Counted from the stretch's first letter, positions 1 through 8,332 are shown. The stretch is 64,000 nt of DNA from JAXDBM01 sp963709485 (GCA_963709485.1 CAVPWE010000005.1:434001-498000), one strand, 5' to 3'. Notes: generated by a model from the sequence alone, not told the origin. Numbers and translations: made by a program.

Positions 1-547
1 TTTTCAGGACCTGGCTGATGGCTGCCGCCTCGATCTTGACGTTCCCTTTGATTTCGACGCCGGCAATTTTCTGATCCACGAAAGCCCGGACCAGGATATC
101 CCGCTTTAACTGCGCCAGGATCGATTCCATGTTTTTCAGACCCCGACCCTGAACGAAGATTCCGGGAATGGTTTGTCCTCTTTTGACATCCACCACCTTT
201 GCATCGATGCTGATCAGTTCCCCGAGTTCCGTGATGCTCCCCGTCACGACCAGGTCGGCGGCCAGCGTCCGCCCCGCAGAGAGGGCCTGGGTTTCCTTCA
301 CTTTCCTGCCCGCGGTCACGGCATCAATCTCATTTTTATCGACCACCTGGATATTTTTTGACTTCAGCAGCTCGGCGGTCAGCCCTTTGGCAATGGCTTC
401 CTGAAGCTGGGCCGCGTTGTCGCGACTGTTGACTTCAAAGGGTAAAACGGCGATCTTCCGGACATCCTGCGCAACGGCTTCCGTGAGAAAAAAACAGGCC
501 AGGGTTACGACCATGCAAATCCCGATCAGAGAGAGTTTATTTTTCAT
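1..547 (-). CDS. bamA: BamA-family outer membrane assembly protein, 5' part only (runs off the left edge)
   Basis: The reverse-strand frame starts at ATG 547 and stays open to base 1, giving about 182 N-terminal residues. Residues 1-27 form a signal peptide (MKNKLSLIGICM..., cleavage near AVAQ). Residues 28-150 (start VRKIAVLPFEV, later LAADLVVTGSI) resemble the TolB/FlgO/CsgG-like fold that recurs in periplasmic proteins. From about residue 160, 'KIAGVEIKGNVKIEAAAI' has the look of a first POTRA repeat, as in BamA/Omp85, which folds beta-barrels into the outer membrane. The start overlaps the end of lolD by 11 bp, so it is probably co-transcribed with lysS-lolC/E-lolD. The barrel lies outside the window. 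The extra N-terminal domain is not part of the E. coli protein. The BamA call rests on the POTRA-like segment and the gene order. Confidence 0.72.
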   Translation of the reverse strand, partial: MKNKLSLIGICMVVTLACFFLTEAVAQDVRKIAVLPFEVNSRDNAAQLQEAIAKGLTAELLKSKNIQVVDKNEIDAVTAGRKVKETQALSAGRTLAADLVVTGSITELGELISIDAKVVDVKRGQTIPGIFVQGRGLKNMESILAQLKRDILVRAFVDQKIAGVEIKGNVKIEAAAISQVLK

Positions 548-1211
548 GGAAATAGATCCTCCCGTCCTTGAGTCCGATGCTTCGGGACATCTGTTTTGCC
601 AGCAGCGGGTTATGGGTTACAACAACCAGTGTGATTTGCCTTTTCTTGTTCAGCTGTACCAGGATATCGCCGATTCTGGCGCCCGTTTCCGAATCCAGAT
701 TTCCCGTCGGTTCATCGGCAAGAAGGATCTCCGGCTCCATGATCAGCGCCCGGGCAACGGCAACGCGCTGCTGTTCCCCGCCCGAGAGCTCCCCCGGTTT
801 GTGCGTCACCCTATCACGAAGACCCAGATCATTCAAGATGACTTCTGCCCGCTTCCGCGCTTCGCCTTTTGAAAGGCCGTGAATCAGGGCCGGCATCATC
901 GTGTTTTCCAGGCTGTTGAACTCCGGAAGCAGATTATGAAACTGAAACACAAAACCGATCTTTTCATTCCTGAACGCCGCCAGTTTTCTCTCCGGCCATT
1001 CAAAAACATTCTTTTCATCATACATGAGGACACCCGATGTCGGATGGTCCAGCGTTCCCAGAATATGGATCAACGTGCTTTTCCCCGACCCGGAAACACC
1101 GACCATGGCCAGAGATTCACCTTTGCGGATCTCAAGGTCCAGGTCCTTCAGTACCTCAATCCGGTTTCCGTCCTTGATAAAGGTTTTGCTCAACTGCTGC
1201 AATCGGATCAT
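537..1211 (-). CDS. lolD: Lipoprotein-releasing ABC transporter, ATP-binding subunit LolD
   Basis: This is the ATPase of the inner-membrane Lol complex, which extracts outer-membrane-destined lipoproteins. It is 224 aa from the start chosen. Visible motifs are Walker A GVSGSGKST (residues 38-46), Q-loop in GFVFQFHNLLP, signature LSGGEQQRVAVARAL, Walker B ILLADEPTGNLD and the switch histidine in VVVTHN. I chose ATG 1211 (MIRLQQLSKTF) because LolD proteins begin this way and GGAGG sits 10 nt upstream. A longer reading from ATG 1316 overlaps the lolC/E stop as ATGA, but adds a 35-residue Gly/Pro/Arg-rich leader without family resemblance. The gene lies between the lolC/E permease and bamA, consistent with one envelope-biogenesis operon. 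Confidence 0.93.
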   Translation of the reverse strand: MIRLQQLSKTFIKDGNRIEVLKDLDLEIRKGESLAMVGVSGSGKSTLIHILGTLDHPTSGVLMYDEKNVFEWPERKLAAFRNEKIGFVFQFHNLLPEFNSLENTMMPALIHGLSKGEARKRAEVILNDLGLRDRVTHKPGELSGGEQQRVAVARALIMEPEILLADEPTGNLDSETGARIGDILVQLNKKRQITLVVVTHNPLLAKQMSRSIGLKDGRIYFHEK

Positions 1212-1312
1212 GACCTGCCGGCCTCCCGGACCGGGTCTGCAAGCGCCGGGCGCGCCGGCCGATGCGACCGGAAACAGCACTTCAAGGGATGGGCGGCGCA
1301 TTTCGCCATTTT

Positions 1313-2590
1313 TCACTCATACCGCAGGGCTTCTGCCGGATCCAGTTTCGAGGCCCGCCAGGACGGGTAGATGGTCGACAGGAAGCAGATCAGGATGGTG
1401 CCCGCAATGATAATCAAGACATCGCCGTAATTGACGCGGGACGGAAGCTCATTCAGATAATACACATCGCCCGGAAGGATTTTTATCCCGAGCAGCCGTT
1501 CGACAAACAGGGAAATTTTTGAAAGGTTGATCGCAATCGCAAGCCCGCCGATGCAGCCCAGAACCGTTCCGATGGTTCCAATGGTGAGTCCCTGCAAAAT
1601 GAAAATTTTCATGATGCTTTTGGAGGTGGCGCCCATGGACTTCAGGACTGCGATATCCTTGTTCTTTTCCATGACCACCATGATCAGGGCGGTGATGATG
1701 TTGAAGGCGGCCACCAGCACGATCAGGCTGAGGATGATGAACATGACCCGCTTTTCAAGCCGGAGGGCCGAGAACAGGTTCTTGTTCATTTCCATCCAGT
1801 TCCGGGCCCAGTAGGGAAACCCCAGCTTTTTCTCGATGGCCTTCCCGATGGCATCCGCCTTGTAGATGTCGTCGACCCGGACCTCGATGCCGGTCACCTG
1901 TTCGCCCATGTTCAGAAACTCCTGACAGTCTTTCAGGGAGATGTAGGCCAGCGTCGAATCATACTCGTAGAACCCCGAATCGAAGATCCCGACCACCAGA
2001 AATTTTTTCATCCGGGGCATCATCCCCATGGGGGTCGATATGCCCATGGGCGAGACGATGCTGGCGGTTTCAAATAGCGTGATCCCCAAATTTTTCGCCA
2101 GCTCCTTGCCCACGATGAGGCCGGGAAGATCTATCAGGCTTTTATCGATGCCGGACGCGGGGCGTCTTTCCCTGGCCAGATAATCCATTTGCCCCTGCTG
2201 CATTTTGCCCAGATTGATCACCCTGGAGGAGCTGTCCGTGGCCAGCCCCCTCAGGACGACCCCGCTGGCGCTGCTGCCGTTCTTCAGCAGGGCCTGGCTG
2301 TAGATAAAGGGTGCGGCGGCGACCACCCCGGGGACCTGTTCGACTTCTTTCAGCACCTGGGCCTGATTCTTCATGGCCCCCGAATACTCCATGAGCACGA
2401 CATGGGAATTGATCCCCAGGATCTTGTTGCGGAGATCGGTCTCAAAGCCGTTCATGACGGCCAGAACGATAATCAGCGCTGCAACGCCCAGAAAAATTCC
2501 GGCGATGGAAATAAAGGTTATGATGGAAACGAAGACCTGCTTCCGCCTGGCGCGCAGATAGCGCAAGCCGATGAAGAATTCATAGGACAT
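1313..2590 (-). CDS. lolE: Lipoprotein-releasing ABC transporter permease (LolC/LolE family)
   Basis: A 425-aa inner-membrane permease that pairs with LolD. It has the MacB/FtsX layout: one N-terminal membrane helix (about residues 22-45, VSIITFISIAGIFLGVAALI), a large periplasmic domain (about 45-280) and three C-terminal helices (about 283-420, including VMFIILSLIVLVAAFNIITA). The cytoplasmic coupling segment is recognisable as AVLKSMGATSKSIMKIFI. Only one LolC/E-type permease is present here. Many non-enteric diderms use a single permease as a homodimer (family knowledge), so C versus E cannot be decided. The start ATG 2590 overlaps the lysS stop by one base (TGATG), implying translational coupling. 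Confidence 0.92.
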   Translation of the reverse strand: MSYEFFIGLRYLRARRKQVFVSIITFISIAGIFLGVAALIIVLAVMNGFETDLRNKILGINSHVVLMEYSGAMKNQAQVLKEVEQVPGVVAAAPFIYSQALLKNGSSASGVVLRGLATDSSSRVINLGKMQQGQMDYLARERRPASGIDKSLIDLPGLIVGKELAKNLGITLFETASIVSPMGISTPMGMMPRMKKFLVVGIFDSGFYEYDSTLAYISLKDCQEFLNMGEQVTGIEVRVDDIYKADAIGKAIEKKLGFPYWARNWMEMNKNLFSALRLEKRVMFIILSLIVLVAAFNIITALIMVVMEKNKDIAVLKSMGATSKSIMKIFILQGLTIGTIGTVLGCIGGLAIAINLSKISLFVERLLGIKILPGDVYYLNELPSRVNYGDVLIIIAGTILICFLSTIYPSWRASKLDPAEALRYE

Positions 2591-4080
2591 CAGCGCCCGC
2601 TCTCCTCTTTTGTCCTCAGGTGGGGGAAGAGAATCACATCCCGGATGGAGGCGCTGTCCGTAAAAAGCATGACGAGCCGGTCAATTCCGATCCCTTCGCC
2701 GGCGGTGGGGGGCATGGCGTATTCGAGAGCCCGGATGTAGTCTTCGTCCATTTCATGGGCCTCTTCATCCCCCGCCTCCCGGTCCCTGAGCTGCATCATG
2801 AACCGCTCACGCTGATCGGCGGGGTCATTCAGCTCTGAAAAGGCGTTGGCGATTTCCTTCCCGCAGATGTAGAGTTCAAACCGGTCCGTCAGGGAGGGAT
2901 CCGCCTCGCTTTTCCTCGAAAGGGGAGATACTTCAACCGGGTAATGGGTGATGAAGGTGGGTGCAACGAGGATGGGCTCGACCGCTGCGTCAAAGACAGC
3001 CATGACGATCTTTCCCAGCGGGTCGGCATCCTTGATCTCGATCCGCATCGATCTCGCACAGTCGGCGGCCTTCTCCCGGTCCTCCAGCACGGCAGGATCG
3101 ATTCCGCAGGTTTGCACGATGGCATCCTTTACCGATATCCGCTTCCAGGGGGGTGTCAGGTCAATCTGCAGGCCCTGATAAGAGAATGACAGCCCCCCGA
3201 ACAGGTCCCGGGCAATGTACACGAACAGTTCCTCGGTCATCGTCATGAGATCCTGATAGGTGGCGTAGGCCTGGTAGAACTCCATCATGGTAAACTCAGG
3301 ATTATGAAACGTGGAAATCCCCTCGTTGCGGAAGTTCCGGTTGAGCTCATAGACCCGTTCCAGGCCTCCGGTGACCAGCCTTTTCAGATAGAGTTCCGGG
3401 GCGATCCGGAGGTAAAAATCCATCCCCAGCGCGTTGTGGTAGGTTCTGAAAGGCCGCGCCACCGCGCCACCCGCCCTGGGCTGCATCATCGGGGTTTCGA
3501 CTTCGAGAAAATCGCGATCCTCCATGAATCGGCGAATCATCTGGATGATCCTGCTCCGCTTCTGGAAGACCTCCCTGACCTTCGGATTGACGATCAGGTC
3601 GAGGTGGCGCTGGCGGTACCGGGTTTCAATGTCCGTCAGGCCGTGCCACTTTTCCGGAAGCATGCGAATGGCTTTGGACAGCAGGCGCAACTTCCCCGCC
3701 TCAATGGTCAATTCACCGGTCCTGGTCCTGAAAATCCGCCCCTCCATGTAGACGATGTCTCCCACATCCAGCTTTTTGAAAAGTTGAAAGGAACCTTCGC
3801 CGACCAGCTGTCCGTGGATATAGCCCTGAATCCGGCCTTTTCGGTCCTGCAGGCTGATGAAAGAGGCTTTGCCGAAATTGCGGATCGCCATAATCCTGCC
3901 GGCAAGGCCGAACCGCTCATCCACCTTCTCGAGCTGGTCCTGTTCCATATCGGAAAAACGGGACAGGAGATCTGCCGTGGTGTCCTTCACATTCACATTA
4001 TTCGGATAAAGATCAACCCCTTCGGCTCTCAGGGCGTCAATCTTCTCTTTTCTTTTCCTAAGAAGCTCGCTCTCTTCCAT
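2590..4080 (-). CDS. lysS: Lysine--tRNA ligase, class II
   Basis: Charges tRNA-Lys with lysine in the cytoplasm. The 496-aa length is normal for LysS. It has an N-terminal OB-fold anticodon-binding domain (about residues 55-160, with GRIMAIRNFGKASFISLQD), then the class II catalytic core: motif 1 near RSRIIQMIRRFMEDRDFLEV, motif 2 in FRNEGISTFHNPEFTMMEFY and motif 3 in GEGIGIDRLVMLFTD close to the C terminus. ATG 4080 (MEESELLRKRKEKIDALRAEG) matches the charged N-terminal helix typical of the family. It is the first gene of the leftward block with lolC/E, lolD and bamA, and is divergent from ssb. The shared 183-bp upstream region is AT-rich, but I could not assign a clear promoter. Confidence 0.97.
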   Translation of the reverse strand: MEESELLRKRKEKIDALRAEGVDLYPNNVNVKDTTADLLSRFSDMEQDQLEKVDERFGLAGRIMAIRNFGKASFISLQDRKGRIQGYIHGQLVGEGSFQLFKKLDVGDIVYMEGRIFRTRTGELTIEAGKLRLLSKAIRMLPEKWHGLTDIETRYRQRHLDLIVNPKVREVFQKRSRIIQMIRRFMEDRDFLEVETPMMQPRAGGAVARPFRTYHNALGMDFYLRIAPELYLKRLVTGGLERVYELNRNFRNEGISTFHNPEFTMMEFYQAYATYQDLMTMTEELFVYIARDLFGGLSFSYQGLQIDLTPPWKRISVKDAIVQTCGIDPAVLEDREKAADCARSMRIEIKDADPLGKIVMAVFDAAVEPILVAPTFITHYPVEVSPLSRKSEADPSLTDRFELYICGKEIANAFSELNDPADQRERFMMQLRDREAGDEEAHEMDEDYIRALEYAMPPTAGEGIGIDRLVMLFTDSASIRDVILFPHLRTKEESGR

Positions 4081-4263
4081 AAATCGCCGATCCCATGATT
4101 AGTATAAGGTCGATTTCACTATATTTATTTTCCTTATTAGTCAAGAAGGATTTCGAAAAACCAGCCGTCGGCATGTCTTTCCGAAAACACCAGAATTCAA
4201 TTGCCATTGGCCGTTCAGTTGTGTATGCTTCCTCTCATCATCAGGCTGGTGAAGGGGGAGAAA

Positions 4264-4680
4264 ATGGTCAACAAGGCATTACTGATCGGCAGGCTCGGAA
4301 AGGACCCGGAAGTCCGTTACACGCCGGACGGCATGATGGTCACCAATTTCAATCTGGCAACGGATGAGCAGTGGAAGGACAAAAACGGGCAGCGCGTCCA
4401 AAAAACGGAATGGCATCGCATCGTCACCTTCGGTAAACTGGCGGAAATCTGCGGCCAGTATCTTACCAAGGGAAAACTGGTCTTCGTGGAGGGCCGCATC
4501 CAGACAAGAGCCTGGGAGGACAAGGAAGGAAATAAACGCTACACCACGGAGATTGTCGCCGCAAACATGCAGATGCTGGATTCCAAGGGACAGAGCCGGG
4601 GTCAGGAAGCGGCCGGCGATGACCGTTTTCCCTCCGATACCGCAACGGGCGCCATCCCGGAAGATGACGTTCCGTTTTGA
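4264..4680 (+). CDS. ssb: Single-stranded DNA-binding protein
   Basis: Binds and protects single-stranded DNA during replication and repair. It is 138 aa, with the OB-fold at residues 1-107 beginning MVNKALLIGRLGKDPEVRYT, the conserved VEGRIQTRAW strand, and the acidic C-terminal tip EDDVPF that recruits partner proteins. The start at 4264 is set by AGGGGGAG about 6 nt upstream and by alignment to the family. The frame is open further upstream (to 4201), but that adds 21 residues foreign to Ssb. The gene is monocistronic and convergent with tatA, whose stop lies 18 bp away. Confidence 0.95.
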   Translation: MVNKALLIGRLGKDPEVRYTPDGMMVTNFNLATDEQWKDKNGQRVQKTEWHRIVTFGKLAEICGQYLTKGKLVFVEGRIQTRAWEDKEGNKRYTTEIVAANMQMLDSKGQSRGQEAAGDDRFPSDTATGAIPEDDVPF

Positions 4681-4697
4681 AATATTGCGGTCTGCAG

Positions 4698-4883
4698 CTA
4701 TTTCGGCCCGATTTTCTTGTCCTCCGGCGTGACATCAATTTCATCCGGCTCTTTGGAAGCCTTTTTGAAATTTTTAATGCCCTTACCGATGGCGCCGCCG
4801 ATTTCCGGAAGCTTGCCCGCGCCGAAGACGATCAGGATGATCACGAGGATGATGATCAATTCAGGCATGCCGATTCCAAACAT
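4698..4883 (-). CDS. tatA: Twin-arginine translocase subunit TatA/TatE
   Basis: A 61-aa pore-forming component of the Tat system, which exports folded proteins across the inner membrane. One membrane helix (about residues 4-21, IGMPELIIILVIILIVFG) is followed by the FGAGKLPEIG hinge, an amphipathic helix (GGAIGKGIKNFKKA) and a short charged tail. It is short even for TatA but complete. No TatB or TatC gene is in the window, so it is a solitary tatA. The RodZ-like gene lies 124 bp upstream on the same strand. Confidence 0.92.
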   Translation of the reverse strand: MFGIGMPELIIILVIILIVFGAGKLPEIGGAIGKGIKNFKKASKEPDEIDVTPEDKKIGPK

Positions 4884-5007
4884 AGCGTTATAACCTCAAT
4901 AAAATAAAAGTCTTGCATTGATTCCAATCGCATTCCGGGTGCATCCTAAAACAATAGGGGCCCGGTGTCAATCAAATCTTCAATGGCTTTCTACCCGATC
5001 GGCAAGG

Positions 5008-5697
5008 CTATCTGGGTGCTGCCGTCTGCCGGTTTTCCGATGATACAGGCTGTCCGGGCGGCGCCGCAACCCCCGTCTGCAGCTCCCGGCCGGGCTGCGC
5101 GGGGCTCTGACCGGTCATGAGCTGCGCGCCTTCCGTTTTCATTTCCGGTCTGGCCTGATCCGTCCGTTCTGTCTGAACGGGCGCCTGGGCGGGCTTGCCG
5201 GCTTCAGTGGTTGCGGCATCCGTCTTCTGCACGGCCGGTTTTGCCGGTTCACTCCGCAAGATGTCCAGATCGCTTCCGCATTGAACAAAAAGTGCCATCA
5301 TCGCAATACCGGCGATGATGATCAGCAGAGCCATCCCGATCAGCAAACGTTTGCGATTTCCTTTTCCCCGGCATCTCCCGCTGTCCTTTTCCTGTTCATT
5401 CCCGACGTTCAGCGATTGAAGATAGTGGTCATAGGCGCCGAAGATGATCTTGCTGTCGATGCCGACGGCGTCCGCGTAGGCGTTGATAAAGGTCTTTGCA
5501 TAGGCGGGTGACGGAAGCAGATGAAATCTTTCGGTTTCAATCGCTTCAAGATTCACCACGGTGACACGCGTTCGTTCATAGATCTCCCGCAGCGTGAGCC
5601 CTCTGGCCTCCCTGAGGGCCTTCAGTTCAAGGCTCGCCGGTTTTGCGGTTTCACCGGCCGGCCGGACCGCATTTTCAAGAACTCTATCGCTCGTCAT
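5008..5697 (-). CDS. RodZ-like membrane protein with N-terminal helix-turn-helix
   Basis: 229 aa. Residues 25-85 form an Xre/RodZ-type HTH_25 domain (LKALREARGLTLREIYERT..., LPSPAYAKTFINAYADAVGID). A basic stretch (RCRGKGNRKR) precedes one membrane helix at about 118-138. The remaining 90 residues are a Pro/Gln/Thr-rich, low-complexity extracytoplasmic tail. This architecture matches RodZ and its relatives, which tether the MreB cytoskeleton. The tail lacks a recognisable RodZ beta-domain, so cell-shape function is inferred only from the N-terminal half. ATG 5697 was chosen for AAGGA about 10 nt upstream; an ATG at 5757 is possible but adds a non-family leader. Confidence 0.75.
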   Translation of the reverse strand: MTSDRVLENAVRPAGETAKPASLELKALREARGLTLREIYERTRVTVVNLEAIETERFHLLPSPAYAKTFINAYADAVGIDSKIIFGAYDHYLQSLNVGNEQEKDSGRCRGKGNRKRLLIGMALLIIIAGIAMMALFVQCGSDLDILRSEPAKPAVQKTDAATTEAGKPAQAPVQTERTDQARPEMKTEGAQLMTGQSPAQPGRELQTGVAAPPGQPVSSENRQTAAPR

Positions 5698-5857
5698 TGA
5701 CAATGATTCCTTTTCATGGGGCTGATGGAATCTAACACCAATGACCGCATCAGGCAATAAAAAATCGTTGTGAACGGGAAGGGTTTCAAATTGTTTTTTT
5801 TACAACATTTATGGTAGACTTCCACGCCTGCTGCATCGATTTCAAGGAGGAAGGACG

Positions 5858-6640
5858 ATGGAGGACTACAGGGCCTTTGCCGTTGACATGGCGAGGGCAT
5901 CCGGCATTCTTTTGAAGAAAAAACTGAATGACCTTCATACGATTGTCTTCAAGGGGGAGATCGATATCGTCACCGAGGCCGATCGCATCTCCGAAGACAT
6001 GATCCTGTCCGCCATTCGCAACCGGTTCCCCCATCACGATATCCTGTCGGAAGAATCCACGGCCACGGAAACCGGTTCGGCGTTCCGCTGGATCATAGAT
6101 CCCCTGGACGGAACAACGAATTATGCTCACGGGTATCCGGTATTCTGCGTATCCATCGCCCTCGAAAGGCGGGGCGATGTGATTCTGGGTGTGGTGTACA
6201 ACCCCATGCTGGATGAAATGTTTGTCGCCGAAAAGGGGAGGGGCGCCTATTTGAACGGCTCCAGGCTTTCCGTTTCCGGGACACCCGTTCTTTCCCACGG
6301 TCTTCTGGCCACGGGATTTCCCTACGACATCCGGAAGGACAGGAACAACAATATCAATTATTTCGTGGAAATGGCCCGAAAAGTCCGGGCGATCCGACGC
6401 GCCGGTTCCGCCGCGCTGGACCTGGCCTATGTTGCCGCCGGCCGGTTCGACGGCTTCTGGGAACTGAAATTGATGCCCTGGGACACCGCAGCCGGAAGCC
6501 TCATGGTTCAGGAAGCCGGGGGCGATGTGACCGACCTTTTCGGCTCACCCCACCAACTCACCTCGCCGCATGTCCTTGCCTCCAACGGGTCTCTGCATGA
6601 GGCGATGATCGCGGTTTTCAAAGAAACCGAATCCCCCTGA
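5858..6640 (+). CDS. suhB: Inositol monophosphatase family protein (SuhB-like)
   Basis: 260 aa, Mg-dependent, Li-sensitive phosphatase superfamily. It probably hydrolyses inositol-1-phosphate or a related sugar phosphate in the cytoplasm. Metal-binding motifs are visible: EES in ILSEESTATETG (residues 66-77), DPLDGTTNYAHG (about 85-96) and the C-terminal WDTAAGSLMVQEAGG. RAGSAALDLAYVAAGRFDGFWE matches the family substrate-side region. Strong ribosome site AAGGAGGAAGG lies just before ATG 5858. The gene stands alone and is divergent from the RodZ-like gene. SuhB of E. coli also acts in rRNA antitermination; nothing here shows whether this one does. Confidence 0.9.
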   Translation: MEDYRAFAVDMARASGILLKKKLNDLHTIVFKGEIDIVTEADRISEDMILSAIRNRFPHHDILSEESTATETGSAFRWIIDPLDGTTNYAHGYPVFCVSIALERRGDVILGVVYNPMLDEMFVAEKGRGAYLNGSRLSVSGTPVLSHGLLATGFPYDIRKDRNNNINYFVEMARKVRAIRRAGSAALDLAYVAAGRFDGFWELKLMPWDTAAGSLMVQEAGGDVTDLFGSPHQLTSPHVLASNGSLHEAMIAVFKETESP

Positions 6641-6770
6641 TCCGGGTCATTTCATTCTGAAAGAACCATCAAACCCTTCTGCAGATCCCCGAAATCCTCA
6701 ACCCAATTCGGAAACAACCTTTCCGTACGGCCTGCACAATCCGGCTTGCCTACGCAAACGCGTCATTCAC

Positions 6771-6798
6771 TTGACAACGGGAATTTGGTGATTATATT
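6771..6798 (+). promoter_or_regulatory. Strong sigma-70-type promoter of the small heat-shock operon
   Basis: TTGACA at 6771-6776 and TATATT at 6793-6798, separated by 16 bp. The expected start of transcription is near 6805, leaving a leader of about 100 nt before hsp20 gene 1. The same hexamer pair with the same spacing occurs before the Do-like protease gene at 51956-51983. Confidence 0.7.
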
Positions 6799-6820
6799 AC
6801 GGTCGAATGGTGATGTATCC

Positions 6821-6898
6821 AATAATATCAGTATGTTATTGAACCTCCCGGGAAAGGGGGCTTCACCAGACAAAGGAAAACAAAAAAATAAAGGAGGT
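6821..6898 (+). promoter_or_regulatory. Candidate structured leader (RNA-thermometer-like) of the small heat-shock operon
   Basis: The leader contains an AU-rich stem-loop (6821-6828 pairs with 6833-6840, one G-U). It is followed by ACCTCC at 6843-6848, perfectly complementary to the ribosome-binding GGAGGT at 6893-6898. CCTCC could alternatively pair with GGGGG at 6856-6860. Sequestration of the ribosome site that melts on heating is known for many sHSP genes (ROSE, fourU). No ROSE or fourU motif is evident, so this is inference from complementarity alone. Confidence 0.3.
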
Positions 6899-6905
6899 AT
6901 GCATT

Positions 6906-7349
6906 ATGTTTGGACCTGGAGTTTGGAGATTTGGACGGATTGCGGACCCGGTTACGGACATGCAGCGCCTGCAAAGAGAAATGAATCGCCTTTTTTCAGG
7001 CGCCTCGGAACTGTATGGGCACGATTTTCCCCCTGTGAATGTCTGGAGGGGGGAGGACGGCGTCATCGTGACGGCCGAAGCGCCGGGCATCGATCCGGAG
7101 AAGGTGGACATTTCCGTTGTGGGGGACAGTTTGACCCTGTCCGGCATGCGCGAACGCGATGTTTTGAAGGAGGGCGAAAGCTACCACCGGCAGGAGCGAA
7201 ACCAGGGACGGTTCACCAGGACCCTGCAGCTGCCTTTTCACGTGGAGTCCGGAAAAGTGGAAGCCAAGTATGAAAAGGGCGTGCTTCACATCACGCTTCC
7301 GAGGGCGGAAGCGGACAAGCCCCGAAAAATCAAAATCAAAACCGAGTAA
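6906..7349 (+). CDS. Hsp20/alpha-crystallin family small heat-shock protein (1 of 3)
   Basis: 147-aa ATP-independent holdase that binds unfolding cytoplasmic proteins. The N-terminal arm (MFGPGVWRFGRI...REMNRLFSG) precedes the alpha-crystallin domain at about residues 40-140, beginning PPVNVWRGEDGVIVTAEAPG. It contains the usual A-x-x-x-n-GVL motif as YEKGVLHITLPRAEADK and ends KIKIKTE. AAAGGAGGT precedes ATG 6906. It is first of three tandem sHSP genes, 16 bp from the next. It lacks the C-terminal I-x-I/V tail motif except for the IKI of KIKIK. Confidence 0.93.
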   Translation: MFGPGVWRFGRIADPVTDMQRLQREMNRLFSGASELYGHDFPPVNVWRGEDGVIVTAEAPGIDPEKVDISVVGDSLTLSGMRERDVLKEGESYHRQERNQGRFTRTLQLPFHVESGKVEAKYEKGVLHITLPRAEADKPRKIKIKTE

Positions 7350-7365
7350 AGGAGGCTGATCGTTT

Positions 7366-7770
7366 ATGGCAACCGAGGAAAAGGACATAAAGAAAAAACC
7401 GGCCCAGAACCCAGTGGAAACGGAGCGAACCAGGAGCCGCAAGGTTTTCCTGCCCAAGGTGGACATCTATGAAACAAAGGATTCCATCGTATTGATTGCC
7501 GACATGCCCGGTGTGGATGAAAATCACGTGGATATGACCCTCGAGAAGAACATCCTGACCATCAACGGCCGGGTGGAACCGCAGGGGTTCCCGGGATACG
7601 GCGCGGCATACGCCGAATACGATGTCGGCGATTATCAGCGGGCATTCACCATATCCGATGAGGTGGACCGTGACAGAATCGACGCCCGGGTCAAAAACGG
7701 CGTCCTGCGCGTAACTCTTCACAAGGCCGAACAGGTGAAGGCCCGGAAGATTGCCATCAAAGCGGAATAA
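7366..7770 (+). CDS. Hsp20/alpha-crystallin family small heat-shock protein (2 of 3)
   Basis: 134-aa small heat-shock protein. A short charged N-terminal arm (MATEEKDIKKKPAQNPVETE) leads into the alpha-crystallin domain from about residue 27 (FLPKVDIYETKDSIVLIADM). It contains VKNGVLRVTLHKAEQVK and ends RKIAIKAE. The arm is hydrophilic and lacks the FxxLqREMNRxF motif of the other two copies, so it may assemble differently or act as a partner subunit (inference). AAAGGAGG precedes ATG 7366. It sits 16 bp after copy 1 and 20 bp before copy 3, clearly within one operon. Confidence 0.93.
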   Translation: MATEEKDIKKKPAQNPVETERTRSRKVFLPKVDIYETKDSIVLIADMPGVDENHVDMTLEKNILTINGRVEPQGFPGYGAAYAEYDVGDYQRAFTISDEVDRDRIDARVKNGVLRVTLHKAEQVKARKIAIKAE

Positions 7771-7790
7771 CAGGAAAGGAGGATAAGATC

Positions 7791-8297
7791 ATGGAGATCA
7801 AGAATCTTGTGCCTTCTCTCTGGAACAGCGGGAACCTGCCGTCCCAGCGTGAGGAGGGCCATCCGTTCTTTTCCCTGCAGCGGGAAATGAACCGGATCTT
7901 TGACGATTTCTTTCAGGGATGGGACACGGCGCCGTTCGCCGGGCCGAGTGCACGCCTGGAACAGTTTCATCCGTCCATCGACGTCAGGGAAAGCGAGAAG
8001 GAGATCAGCGTGAAGGCGGAACTCCCTGGCCTGGAGGAAAAGGACGTCGAAGTCCTGCTGGACAACGAAACCCTCACGATCAAAGGGGAAAAGAAAGAGC
8101 AAAAGGAAGAAAAGGGGAAGAGCTATTACCATGTCGAATGCAGCTACGGCTCATTCCACCGCGTGATTCCCCTTCCCGGAAGCATCGACCAGAAGAAGGT
8201 TCAGGCCCAGTTCAAGAACGGCGTCCTGAGCATCACGCTCCCCAAAACGGAGGAGGCAAGGACCAAAGGAAAAAAGATCCCGATCCACTCGGAATAA
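7791..8297 (+). CDS. Hsp20/alpha-crystallin family small heat-shock protein (3 of 3)
   Basis: 168 aa, the longest of the three. The N-terminal arm (NLVPSLWNSGNLPSQREEGHPFFSLQREMNRIFDDFFQGW) is typical of class A bacterial Hsp20. The alpha-crystallin domain spans about residues 60-165 (FHPSIDVRESEKEISVKAEL), with FKNGVLSITLPKTEEA, and the C-terminal KKIPIHSE contains the I-P-I tail motif that bridges subunits in oligomers. AAAGGAGG lies upstream. It closes the operon; a long hairpin follows at 8333-8364. Confidence 0.94.
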   Translation: MEIKNLVPSLWNSGNLPSQREEGHPFFSLQREMNRIFDDFFQGWDTAPFAGPSARLEQFHPSIDVRESEKEISVKAELPGLEEKDVEVLLDNETLTIKGEKKEQKEEKGKSYYHVECSYGSFHRVIPLPGSIDQKKVQAQFKNGVLSITLPKTEEARTKGKKIPIHSE

Positions 8298-8332
8298 CAC
8301 CCCCGACCTCCCCGGGTTCAAGCCCTGAACCA

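Noticed and set aside
7241..7260. CACGTG-containing sequence within hsp20 gene 1 as parS
   Set aside because: Only one half-site resembles the consensus and it lies inside coding sequence.
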